Assembly: GCA_950022295.1 (NCBI GenBank)
Contig: OX465597.1
Location: 259,285,016 to 259,349,015, forward strand
Source: Bromus sterilis
Taxonomy: Eukaryota; Streptophyta; Magnoliopsida; Poales; Poaceae
Direction of reading: 5' to 3'
Length of the DNA stretch: 64,000 nucleotides
The first letter of the stretch is position 1. Each line of letters starts with the position of its first letter. The notes beneath the pieces are model-generated. The model was given only the letters and a program-made list of their open reading frames with translations. It did no database searches and was not told where the DNA came from. Positions 44,798 to 58,000 of this stretch are shown in pieces. The position numbers and the translations under genes were made by a program.

Positions 44798-46439
44798 TGA
44801 AGGCTTCTCGCCCCAAGTTGGTTACCCAAAGTGTAAGGTTGAGATGTAGACAGCAACAAATTTCCCTCGGTGAAGATACCAAGGTTTGTCTCCAGTAGGA
44901 CTCCGACAACAACAGGAAGGTGACAACCGCGCCAACAATTAGGCGGTTGACGTGGACCTGCACACGCAACAGATAACTTTGCTCCCAACGAGTACAGAGA
45001 GGTTGTCAATCCCTCCGGCCTTGCTGTTTACAAAGGATCAAACACACGGGATAATAATGATAACGATAGCAACAGAAAAGTAATAAAGTAGAAAATAAAC
45101 AGTGGGTGTAAACAGTGTTGGAAATATGGACCGGGGTCCCATGATGTTCACTAGTGATGCCTCTCTCCCAAAAGACGATAAAATAGCCATGCGAGGTAAA
45201 CAAATTACAGCTGGGCAATTGACAGGATTATGTGCGCAAACCAATGCTAACTATGCTATAAAGAAAGGAAGAGTCTCAAAAGCATGGGCGGTACGCCAAG
45301 AAAAGTAGACCGAAATCTATCTGCATCTACCTACTAATCATCCACCTTGAGATATCTATCCAGAACATCTCGCTAGTATTAAGTTGCGAATCCCACCTAA
45401 GTGTAAACTCAAAGCAACAGACAAATGCATTAAAGAACTTTGCGTAAAGTAAAGAATCCTTGCACCCGCAAGTACAAGCACCCTTGTTTTCTCCCTTGTG
45501 GCAACAATACATCCCCTAGACTCATGTTTCTGTCACTCAAGCTAGTCATCAGGGGGCATGAACCCACAATCATGCATAACGCTCCCTCTTGGAGTCACTA
45601 CCTACTACTTGGCCAAAGCAATAAACAACAACGGAGAACAGGAAAGAATTAATCAAGAACATAAATATAAAAGAGGAGAATCAAATATGTTACTCAAACA
45701 CAATCTGAACATAGTCTCATAATCCATCGGATCCCAGCAAACTCAGCATAGCAACAACAGAAAGATTACATATGTGCCTCGATCATGTAGGGAAGCTCAC
45801 GAGGTCTAAGCCATGAAGAACAAAGAGGGGAGGAGAACATCAGATAGCTACTGATCATGGACCTATGGTCCAAGGTGGACTACTCACGGTTCATCCGGGA
45901 AGCATCCATGGTGGTGGAGAAGCTCCCGGAGGTGGTTCCTCCCTCCGACAGGGTGCCGGGAAGAGGGCTCCTGGTGCTCCCGATCTTGGAAGAGCGGCGG
46001 CGGTGGAACAGAGGAGAGATCACGAAAAAGGGTTCCGTCCTCAACGGTTTCGGGACGAGAGGGATATATAGGCGAAGGGGGCTGACAGAGGTGGACCAGG
46101 GGCCGCAGGCGCCCACCTGGCGCGGCCTAGGGGGTGGCTGCGCCAGGTGGCCGCCTGGGCCACCCCTGGCTCCCCTCTGGCCCCACTTGGGCTCTTCCCG
46201 AAGATTCCTGTACGCTGATTTTTCCTATATTTTTCCCGGATTTTTTCTGGCACTTTAAGTAATGGGAAAACCTGAAATACAAAAACAACAGAAAACAGGA
46301 ACTGACACTGGGGTGCACTGAGTTAATAGGTTAGTCCAAATATGATCAAAAGTGTAGGGAAGTGCATCAATATCATAGCAATATCACACAAAATAAGCAT
46401 GGATCAAGCAGAAATTATAGATACGTTTTGGACGTATCA
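44798..46439 (-). repeat. Y 3' LTR (1.64 kb)
   Basis: Read on the minus strand it starts TGATACG at 46439 and ends CCTTCA at 44798. It is preceded by the purine-rich AAGCTTGGGGATGT (46453-46440). A TATA box (ATATATA, 46064-46070) is well placed for minus-strand transcription. Confidence 0.9.
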
Positions 46440-48584
46440 ACATCCCCAAGCTTAATTCCTGCTCGTCCTCGAGTAGGTAAATGATAACAAGCATAATTTC
46501 TGTGGTGACATGCTACCAACCGTATAAGAACTTTTAAGTAAAGCAATCAAGGCATGTAATTCAATTCAAGTCATAACAGGCAAGAGTCTATATTAGCATT
46601 GAGACAAGCAACATAAGAACATAAAGGTGCAAGAGCTCTCGCTGTCCGTGACTCGAATGTCTCCAAATGGTGTTTGCGTGCAAGAAAGGGGATAGGGATA
46701 TACGAGAGAGTAAAACATAGTTTTTATTATTGAGAACTTAATCTACTAAAGTTTCACACTTGGTCTTCTTTGGAATCTTATCTTGACTCATCCCCAGACC
46801 ACTAGCCAGGTACAAGTCCAAATGATCCACTCCTTTCGATATTTTGAGAACTCATGCAATTGATGAGAGTAAGCAAGAAAGTTGACACTTAGGATGGCAA
46901 AGAGAGAAAAATGATGGGGGAGGAAGACAAAAAAAGGAGTGAAAGGGTCACATCAATGAGGACAATCATAGGCGAGAGAAAGCCAAATGATAGATATGAT
47001 GTGAGAAGTAGGGATTGCCATGCAACGGATGCACATATGAGCTAAGGTAAGCTCTCCAATGGAACTAGTGGGGGTGCATCCAACTTGCTTGCTCATGAAG
47101 ACCTAGAGCTCATTTGAGGAGGCTCATCATTGGAATATACAGGCCAAGTTCTATAGTGTGAAGGTCCCCACATAGCTATATGCATGAATGATAATCTCTA
47201 TGGAGTACAAGATATAAGAGGGAGTACGAGTGTGGATCTCTCAAAAGTAATACTAGTGTGCCCCCTTCTCTCTTTTTATTTATTTTTCTCTTTTTTCTAA
47301 TTTTTGTATTTTTTTGGTGGCCTCAATGGCTCTTTCTATTTCTTTCATTTGTCCTCTGTGGGATCTTTTAATTTTGTCCTCTTTGGGATCTTTTAATTTT
47401 GTCCTCTTTGGGATCTTTTCCTCACTTTAGGGGCAACACTCTATATATTACAAGAACTATAGAAGATCTTTCACACTTTACAAAAGTACTCATCATAAAG
47501 AAAATGAAACTCTCATGATGTATGCAAATGTATGCCTCTGCCAGTGTAGAAGGATATGAAATGATACTAGCGCGTCATGTAGCAATGATTAGGGCAAGGA
47601 CCAACTAACATGCGGCTCATCGATCAAGCAAAAGCATGTATGTCATGAAGATCAAGTCATGAGAAGGTGGATGTTGCATGGCAATGTATCTCGGAAAGGC
47701 TATGGAAATGCCTTGATAGGTAGGTATGGTGGCTGTTTTGAGGAAGGATATAACGAGGTTTATGATGACAGAGCGTATCATCCAAGGGTTTGGATGTACC
47801 GGCGAAGGTGGACGCCAACTCTCGGAGTGAGAAGGAGGCAATGCAAGGCACATGAGCGGCTAGAAAAATATGGGAGGTGGAAGTGTCAACTTTCGAATAC
47901 TCACATTAGTCCGAAGAACTCATGCAATTATTATTGGTAACTCTCAATCTAATTAGGAGGTTTCACAAAGAGACAAGTACCCCGAGGAGGAGTGTATGGG
48001 GGTTTGGTTATCCTTGCGCATCCTTGACTCATGGTACGTGAGTATACTCTAATATTCGATCCCTCCAAAGATTAGTGATCCATCTAGTAGCTAAAGTTCT
48101 CAACTAATTTTGTAGGTTTTTCGAAAATAAACACGGATTGCCCAAAATACGACATCTATCACTAATAGGCTAAAGCTCTTGACACCAAAAGTTCAAACAT
48201 TACTCAAAGCAATACCTCAAAACTATTGCAAGTTACTACTACAATTGAATAGCAACCTCAATTACCTACTTCAAGTCAAGACACAAAACTCAGTGCAACA
48301 GGCAAACTTTCTAAACAAATAAACATGAAAACTCAAGAGAGTTCCAGCAACAAACTAAACAAAAGCTCTTAAAAAGATAAGCATGAAAACTATGAGCTAA
48401 AACATGACAACAGCTACGAAAAAGATAAAGAACACACACAACAAAGATAAGCATGAAAATCCTATGTTGTGTTCTAGGGTGAAGTGGAGCGTGTTTCTCT
48501 CCTACACAAAGAAAGCTGGGTTCTAACTTGTTATGAACAGCAAGCAAAGGTAAAGAAAACTAAAAAGGAAATAAAGAGCAAGAC
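46440..48584 (-). other. Y non-coding tail, part next to the 3' LTR
   Basis: No supported gene lies here. The sequence is the inverted counterpart of the X tail. A T-rich run at about 47275-47320 mirrors the A-rich run of X. It continues across Z at 60103. Confidence 0.75.
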
Positions 48585-51500
48585 TGTGACGCCCCCAAAA
48601 TCAGACCGTGTACAGTAATCATACACGCAAGGTACACGATCGAGATCAGGGACTCAGGGTGAGATATCACAACACAACTCTACAAATAAAATAGTACAAG
48701 CTATTTAATACAAGCCAGGGGCCACGAGGGCTCGAATACAACAGCTCGAGAGCACAAAGTCAGCGGAAGCAATAGTATGTGAGTACGGACACAAGGATAC
48801 AAGGTTGCCTTAAGAAGGCTAGCACAAATAACAACAGATCGAAAAGGCGAGGCCTCCTGCCTGGGAACCTCCAAGCTACTCCTGGTCTTCGTCATCGGGG
48901 ATCTTCATGTTGCGGTGGTCGACATCGGGAACTCCTGCTCCTGGGCTCCAACGTCGACTACAGCGGCCGATCAGGCAAAACCGTAAAGGAAATAAAGCAG
49001 GTGAGTATCTAGTATACCCGCGAGTCTTCCGTCCGCTACTAAGCATTATGCATTGTATCAATGGAAAGAAGAGGCTGTATATAGTGGACTGCAAGATAGA
49101 AATCAGAATAAGGGTAAGAAGCTAGGCCTATCGAAGACTAGCATCTTCCGACGATGTCTTGCAGCATGAGGTAAGGATCAGCCAACAGTTATATAAAGCA
49201 TAAAGTAACAATGCAGCAGAAGTTGCTGCAGCACTGTATAATAGTAAGTTGTAATAATTAGCAATGCCTCCGAGTTCATCTCCTAGACATCTCCACGAGG
49301 AAGAAAACCCGGAACCATACAGTTTAATAATAATAGTTTGTAGTGGTAAGATCCAGCTTCAGCATAAAGCATCCTGTTACCGTGGACACGGCTATTCGAA
49401 TAGATTAATCTTCCCTGCAGGGGTGCACTTGTGTTACGCTACACGCATGGATCTCCAGGGTGGCGGGAACCTTGTTAGGGAATGCTCCACCGAGGCTATC
49501 CGACACTTCATAGCCCATCTTTCAAACTCAATAGAGAGGCCATCCGCCGGTCTAAATCCTAAGTACTCAGGGCCTTGGACCCCAACCCTGACGTACTCCT
49601 GCACGGTGCGTGGGTGGCCGGTGAGGTTGAAGCAAATCCAAATAAGACACCACCGCGCGAGCAAATAAGACAACACCACTTCCCGGCAATCAGCCCGCAG
49701 TACTGCTGACGTCTGAAGAGTCCTCGGATGACACTAAGAAGCAGAGGAGCCCATAACTCATAATTCCCATGGGTAGGTAGTGCGTACATGGCATATAGCC
49801 AACTTAAGACATTCACTGAACCATTTAGCATTTTAATTAACCTGCGTGACAACCGTTATCGTTGCCTCGACTTAACTGACTCGCGGACAACGACAGCAGC
49901 CAGGACCACCAGACATCGGTGCCTGCCCCGTCGTCCCACCAAGTCACTGCGGTTACCAACAAGGTGAACCGTCTCCTTACCTTGTCTCGCGTGTGCTCCC
50001 GGAGGAGCTCGACTTTCGTAGTTTGGTAACTCTCGCGGCCAACGATCAGGGGCCAAGCACACCGGTACACTGGTCGTACCCTCCCTGTTGTCCCGTCGCA
50101 ATACCACTCGCGGACACCGTTGGGTCGCCCGACTTCTTACCTTTAAGGACACCAGTTGGTTCGAGTTCCTACCATTAAGTGAAACCAGGAGGTATCACCC
50201 TCGATGGCACACTTAAAGAGGTTTGACAGAGACATCAGCGGAATGAACTAAAGAGGTAAACCTCGTATCATCCCGGTGATGCTACGCTACTGAGCCGACG
50301 AGAGTGAAATACGAGTCCGTTCCACTCGTAAGTCAAACTCGAAGCGACTCGGCAGAGTCTCGCCGTTGTAGGTTCCCTAGGGTGTCTGCATTGATCCGTA
50401 CCTGTTGCAGTTGTAATATATCGTACCCGCGATCACTCCCAGAGTGATCACGACCCGCTATTCTAAACCTAACTAACAATGCGCAAAGTTTATTGCTGAA
50501 TAATGCATAAGTAATAATAGGCAACATAGGATTAAAGGAAGGTACATCAAGGGGCGACAAAAATAGGCTATGCAATTGAATAGGATTGTAATCGTAGCAC
50601 CAGCAGTAACAATGCCTAGTGCAAGAGTTGTACGGAAAGATAGGCGATATCTGGGGAAGAGAATGGCTCTGCTTGCTTGGAAGCTCGACGGTAGGGGTAG
50701 GGTCGTCGACGAAGTAGTCGTCCTCAGCAGCGGTGTAGTCGACGATAACAGCGGGGTCTACCGGAGATTAAGGGGGGGAAGAAACAATAAATACACAACA
50801 ATAATAGCAATACAAATGGAAGACATAACATATGAATTATAAACGGGGTTCTAACGCAGTACGATGCACGATACTCGGAGCGGGAATTCATCCCAGGATG
50901 AAATACCGGCTCCAGGTGATTATCGGACAAGGTGTCCGGAGGGGGGGGGGAGATATCATTCCGAAGGTGTCGTGGACATCCGACACATGTGTGGGTGGTG
51001 TATCCGGGTTGGTTGACCTATTCCGAACAACATTCGTGTTCGGAATAAATTCATCCGGGTACTTTAACGGTATCGGACAATCATCGGACAAACGGTCCGG
51101 AGGGGGAATGTCGATGATCGTTGTGTTAGAGGGGTGTGGTGGGAGTATGAGTAACGTATTCGTAATCGTGGATCCGTTCTGAGTAACTTTCGTATACAAA
51201 GTATTTTGATCCAGGCAATTTTTATAGGTACCGGGAATTTTCGACAGACGGCCCGAAGGGGGGAATGTCGATGTTCGGTAAGTTAGAGGGGGCTGGTAGA
51301 CATACGGATAGCTTATCCGTATTTTTTATATTTTTCTGATCAATTTTCATGTATAAAGTTTTTTAATCTGAGTTACGGTTCAAAAGTTATTGAATTTTCA
51401 AAGTTTTAAATCATTTAAATGATTTTCTGATTTTCTTTTATTAATAAAATCCAACCTTATCCAGAACCTTATCCACCACAGTGCTGACAGGGTGGACCCA

Positions 51501-53572
51501 CATGTCATACACAGAGGCATTTAACTCATTTTATTAAAATTAAAATTATCAGAGGGCCCACATGTCATACACTGTTATTATCATAAATCCATTTTATTAG
51601 AATACTTACAGGTGGTGCCCAGGTGTCATTGTCTATTTTCTTTACTATCTATTTAAGCAGGTTTAATTAATGGGTGGGTCCCAGTGTCAGTCATAACTTT
51701 AAACTAATGCAATTAAAGTTAATTAAGTTGTGGGCCCATACTGTCAATGAGTCAGGGGGGTTAATCCCTGGTGTTATTCAGCTGCAATTATAATTAGGGC
51801 ACCGAGGGCCCACTGTCATAGGCTTATGGAAGGGGGGGGTTAGTGGTTAGTGAACCACTAACCACGACGACGCGGCGGCCCTCACCGTAGCTACTCCGGT
51901 GAGACCGTGAGCCCGCTACACAGTACGCGAGGGCACGGGACTTGGTCCCCTCGAACGAGAGCAGCGTCGTGAGTCGATTTATGGTGGTGGCGCAGCCCGA
52001 GGTGGCTAGAAACTACGCCTGCAACGAGGTACGCGGTGGCTGACCTACAGACGACGACGGGAACACGGTGGCCGTGGCTTTTTGAGAAGCGCGACCTAGC
52101 GATCTGGGCCCTCGTCTCAGCACGAGCACGAGGGGTTCAGTGGCGCGAGCTGGGGTGGAACGTGGCCACGACGCCGAGCCGGCCGCAGCGGCCGGAGAAA
52201 GCCAAGGCGGGTACGGGGTTCCCGTGCACGATATCGAGCGCAACGATTGGCAAAATTGCGAGAATCTCACCAAGGAGCTCGTCGGGGAGGCAGCGGGCGC
52301 GACGGAGGTGTGTGGTGGCCGGATTCTGACCGCAATCCTGCCGGGGTCGAGGAAGAAAGCAACGTCGAGGAGCACGGTGTAGGGGCTCCGGGGTCGATTG
52401 GCTGCGCGTGGAGACGAGGGGGTGCATGGCGAGGCGACTGGACAACCCAGGGCATCCCTCCTCTTCTGTTTGCCGTGTCGGCCCGCGTCGGCGGCGATGG
52501 CTCCGTCGCGGTGGCTTGGACAGAGGAGATTGAGATGCGGGGGAGGAGAATGGCGGGGGCTAGGGTTCCAGGGGGGTTGCGGGTTCTTATCCACAGAGGC
52601 GTGGGGGGGCAGGTGAGATGGGGAGAGGGAGCAGGTGAGCTCGGGCCATGGCCATAGTGGCTGCGGCCATGCCGCCGACGGGGTGGGGTGGTTGGGGAGG
52701 GGAACAGGAAGGAGAGAGAGGGGCTGGGGTTGGGCTGGGCCAGGGGGCCTCGCCCCCAGCGTAGTATAGGATTTTCATTTTTTTCTTTTAGTTTTTTGTT
52801 TCTTTTCTGTTTGTAATTATTTTAGTTACTTTATCAAATTGTAAAAACATGGGACTGGCCCAAATATTAGTGTTATATATTATGTAATATTAATAAGAAT
52901 TTTTTGTGATTTATAAAAATCATTTGATATCTCATTTTATTTAAAAGGTATTAAAATCCACTGTTTTTCTACTGTTTTTAATTATTTATAATATTAAAAC
53001 ATTTTAATAAAACCCCAAATCACTTTTATTATGGCCTACAGATTATTAGGCATTTTATAAAATTGTTTCCATAATTTTTAGTTCATTTAAAATTCCCACT
53101 TGTTTATTATTATTTCCCTGGCAATTTAATAATCACTAAGCAATTGTTTTTATTTCATAATACTTTCTAAAACACTTTAATAGAATATCCATTGTTATTT
53201 TAATCATGGCCTAATGATTGCTAGGCATTTTATAAATAGATTCCATTATTTTGGTTCAACTATGATTTCATTTTTATATTAACCTTCAAAACAATTTTTG
53301 ATGACCCCACAACATTGGTTTCACAATCATCATAGACTTGTGATTATTCTAATGACTAAGGGTGACTTGGTTTAACCATGATCATGTTGATTGACTGGCA
53401 TCCACAATTCTTGGAGAAAGGTTTATAATCCACATGTATTAGAAAATTTTATCGAGATCGGAATTTGACAGAGCTATGATACAAGGTGATCATGGCTTGA
53501 TCATCAACAGTAATGATCACCAATAGTGGAATCAATGTAGTGATTACTGTTCCTGATTTTGAGGGTGTTACA
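48585..53572 (-). repeat. Z 3' LTR
   Basis: On the minus strand it begins TGTAACACCC (53572) and ends GGGGGCGTCACA (48585). It holds an AT-rich U3-like part (53570-52790), a TATA-like CTATAC at about 52768, a GC-rich block (52760-51850), six GGNCCCA/TGTCA units (51820-51490), a poly-purine patch and the palindrome CTATTCGAATAG (49392-49403). Confidence 0.92.
51490..51822 (-). promoter_or_regulatory. Array of GGNCCCA...TGTCA units in the Z LTR
   Basis: Units at about 51491, 51551, 51611, 51672, 51730 and 51804 each pair a GGNCCCA or GTGGGNCCC core with TGTCA a few bases on. The first five are about 60 bp apart. GGNCCCAC is the known TCP transcription-factor core. The array is repeated in the other LTR from about 58001. 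Function is inference. Confidence 0.4.
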
Positions 53573-55091
53573 ATTCTCCACCACTACAAAGAATTCTCGT
53601 CCCGAGAATTAAAAGTAGTGTAAGGGGTAGAGTTTCGGTTTCGCCTTCTATCAAATCTTCTGGTTCTTGTTGTCCTACTCGAAGAAATTAATCCTTCACG
53701 TTGAGGCCTTCACTGCACGACATCGGTGCATCTCGATGGGTTTTCATCCTTTCCTCGGGGCTTCATCGCACTCACGAACAGGTTAAGAGGTAAAGCTTAA
53801 GGGGGTCGGATCGATACAAGATCAATCAAATGGGGTTGCTCAAGGGTATTGGGTACAAAGTCCTTCCGAGTTTAACCTCAGGGAAGTACATCGTGAGAAG
53901 TTTTAAGCGGATAGGCACGTATTCGATGCCGATGACGGAAGATGGGAAAATGGCCCCGATCATCAGACACAATCACTGAGTCTGATATCGGGCGGAATAT
54001 CACAAGGTCGATGACAAGAGTCAGGTTTCGGTCCTGTGGATCTATGGCTTAGAGTGGTGGCATATTACGCGATCACGATACAAGGATTGTCATAGAACAA
54101 CTCATCAGGTATGTCGGCGACAATATCGGTACCAGGAGCAGTGGACATTGAGAACCATTTTCCTGCTCGTTAATACGAGGCGGACCAATTGGCAAAGTTC
54201 TCGTCCTGGTGGTTACCAAAATGTCATCGACAATGTCATCAAGGGGTTACTGACGAGGTTGTACACCGAGGTGTTTTCATAAGCAGGTGAATTATCACTG
54301 CTTAGATAAGACATATTACAAGAGAAGTCAAACAAACCAATGGAAAGGAAGAGGTGATGATACACAAGTATCAGGTGTATATCTTTCCCAAGGGAAAGCA
54401 GAGCACGATATACACGACCAAGTTGTATTGGCACGGAGTCGAGGGAGGTTGTCGATGATAACAAAAATCATCGAGGGTCAGGGATGGTATTTCACACGGT
54501 GAATCCAATTGACACATTGAATAAGCCACGTAAGATTAGTCGGATAATAACCCACGAAAAGGTCGAATGGTTCGCAAAGGATCCGATGTGAGTATCGGCA
54601 CTCAATCGGGAGGAGAAAGAATGCAAAGGCATCGAGTGATAGAAGCATCGGAATAATGTGATGCTTGAGTACAAGGGAATCGTGTTTTCCAGATCGGGAG
54701 GTGGATGCAATCATCCATACGGACTTATCGGTGGCAGGGGATTGCAAAGGCGATGAATACGCAGGTTCTCGGGAATTTATCAGAGAGTAATCGTCGGGAT
54801 CTTCTGGTGAATCAGGAGATCATCGGGAAGGCAGTGCTCTCCGGAAGGAAAGAGGTACGAGAACCTAAAGTCAGCATTAATAAAACTTTACCAGCAAGGA
54901 TAAGAGAGCAGAGTCCCAGAGCATAGGTACGGAGAAAAAGATCCTAATACCAAAGATATCACACGTAGTGACATCGATGTGGCCCCGTAAGCCAAACATT
55001 AAGTTAGCAAGTAGTTTTACAAATACTAGACTCGACTTCGACCGAGGAGTGGTTAGGGGCTTCCTACAGGCAGTCGGCTCTCATACCAACT
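53573..55091 (-). other. Z interior, non-coding
   Basis: This 1.5 kb holds a primer site (TGGTATGAGAGCC, 55089-55077), a G2-like leader down to about 54870, about 1.2 kb with no recognisable protein, the hairpin AATTCTC-GGGAC-GAGAATT (53610-53592) and a polypurine tract next to 53573. Short open frames (for example 54705-54926) show no family signature. Confidence 0.8.
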
Positions 55092-58000
55092 TGTGACGCC
55101 CCCAAAATCAGACCGTGTACAGTAATCATACACGCAAGGTACACGATCGAGACCAGGGACTCACGGTGAGATATCACAACACAACTCTACAAATAAAATA
55201 ATACAAGCTGTTTAATACAAGCCAGGGGCCACGAGGGCTCGAATACAACAGCTCGAGAGCACAAAGTCAGCGGAAGCAATAGTATGTTAGTACAGACACA
55301 AGGATACAAGGTTGCCTTAAGAAGGCTAGCACAAATAACAACAGATCGAAAAGGCGAGGCCTCTTGCCTGGGAACCTCCAAGCTACTCCTGGTCTTGGTC
55401 ATCGGGGATCTTCACGTTGCGGTGGTCGACATCGGGAACTCCTGCTCCTGGGCTCCAACGTCGACTGCAGCGGCCGATCAGGAAAAACCGTAAAGGAAAT
55501 AAAGCAGGTGAGTATCTAGTATACCCGCGAGTCTTACGTCCGCTACTAAGCATTATGCATTGTATCAACAGAAAGAAGAGGCTATATATAGTGGACTGCA
55601 AGATAGAAATCAGAATAAGGGTAAGAAGCTAGGCCTATCGAAGACTAGCATCTTCCGACGATCTTTTGCAGCATGAGGTAAGGATCAGCCAACAGTTATA
55701 TAAAGCATAAAGTAACAATGCAGCAGAAGTTGCTGCAACATTGTGTAATAGTAAGTTGTAATAATTAGCAATGCCTCCGAGTTCACCTCCTCGACATCCC
55801 CACGAGGAAGAAAACCTGGAACCATACAGTTTAATAATAATAGTTTGTAGTGGTAAGATCCAGCTTCAGCATAAAGCAACCTGTTACCGTGGACACGGCT
55901 ATTCGAATAGATTAATCTTCCCTGCAGGGGTGCACTAGTGTTACGCTACACGCACGGATCTCTAGGGTGGCGGGAACCTTGTTAGGGAACGCTCCATCGA
56001 GGCTATCCGACACTTCATAGCCCATCTTTCAAACTCAACAGAGAGGCCATCCGCCGGTCTAAATCCTAAGTACTCAGGGCCTTGGACCCCAACCCTGACA
56101 TACTCCTGCACGGTGCGTAGGTGGCCGGTGAGGTTGAAGCAAATCCAAATAAGACACCACCGCGCGAGCAAATAAGAAAACACCACTTCCCGGCAATCAG
56201 CCCGCAGTATTGCTGACGTCTGAAGAGTCCTCGGACGACACTAAGAAGCAGAGGAGCCCATAACTCGTAATTCCCACGGGTAGGTAGTGCGTACATGGCA
56301 TATAGCCAACTCAAGATATTCACTGAACCATTTAGAATTTTAATTAACCTGCGTGACAACCGTTATCGTTGCCTCGACTTAACTGACCCGCGGACAACGA
56401 CAGCAGCCAGGACCACCAGTACATCGGTGCCTGCCCCGTCGTCCCACCAAGTCACTGCGGTTACCAACAAGGTGAACCGTCTCCTTACCTTGTCTCGCGT
56501 GTGCTCCCGGAGGAGCTCGACTTTCGTAGTTTGGTAACTCTCGCGGCCAACGATCAGGGGCCAAGCACACCGGTACATTGGTCGTACCCTCCCTGTCGTC
56601 CCGTCGCAATACCACTCACGGGCACCGTTGGGTCGCCCGACTTCTTACCTTTAAGGACACCAGTTGGTTCGAGTTCCTACCATTAAGTGAAACCAGGAGG
56701 TATCACCCTCGATGGCACACTTGAAGAGTTTTGACAGAGACATCAGCGGAATGAACTAAAGAGGTAAACCTCGTATCATCCCGGTGATGCTATGCTACTG
56801 AGCCGACGAGAGTGAAATACGAGTCCATTCCACTCGTAAGTCAAACTCGAAGCGACTCGGCAGAGTCTCGGCGTTGTCGGTTCCCTAGGGTGTCTGCATT
56901 GATCCGTACCTGTTGCAGTTGTAATATATCGTTCCCGCGATCACTCCCAGAGTGATCACGGCCCGCTATTCTAAACCTAACTAACAATGCGCAGGGTTTA
57001 CTGCTGAATAGTGCATAAGTAATAATAGGCAGCATAGGATTAAAGGAAGGTACATCAAGGGGCGACAAAAACAGGCTATGCAATTGAATAGGATTGTAAT
57101 CGTAGCAGCAGCAGTAACAATGCCTAGTGCAAGAAATGTACGGAAAGATAGGCGATATCTGGGGAAGAGAATGGCTCTGCTTGCCTGGAAGCTCGACGGT
57201 AGGGGTAGGGTCATCGACGAAGTAGTCGTACTCAGCAGCGTTGTAGTCGACGACAGCAGCGGAGTCTACCGGAGATTAAGGGGGGGGGAAGAAACAATAA
57301 ATATACAACAATAATAGCAATACAAATGCAAGACATAATAGATGAATTGTAAACGGGGTTCTAACGCAGTACGATGCACGATACTCGGAGCAGGAATTCA
57401 TCCGGGGATGAAGTACCGGCTCCGGGTGATTATCGGACAAGGTGTCCGGAGGGGGGGGGAGATATCATTCCGGAGGTGTCGTGGACATCCGACACATGTG
57501 TGGGTGGTGTATCCGGGTTAGTTGACCTATTCCGAACAACATTCGTGTTCGGAATAAATTCATCCGGGTACTTTAACGGTATCGGACAATCATCGGACAA
57601 ACGGTCCGGAGGGGGAATGTCGATGATCGTTGTGTTAGAGGGGTGTGGTGGGAGTATGAGTAACGTATTCGTAATCGTGGATCCGTTCTGAGTAACTTTC
57701 GTACACAAAGTATTTTGATCCGGGCAATTTTTATCGGTACCGGGAATTTTCGACAGACGGCCCGAAGGGGGGAATGTCGATGTTCGGTAAGTTAGAGGGG
57801 GGTGGTAGACATACGGATAGCGTATCCGTATTTGTTATATTTTTCAGATCAATTTTCATGTATAAAGTTTTTAATCTGAGTTACGGTTCAAAAGTTATTG
57901 AATTTTCAAAGTTTTAAATCATTTAAATGATTTTCTAATTTTCTTTTATTAATAAAATCCAACCTTATCCAGAACCTTATCCACAACAGTGCTGACAGGG

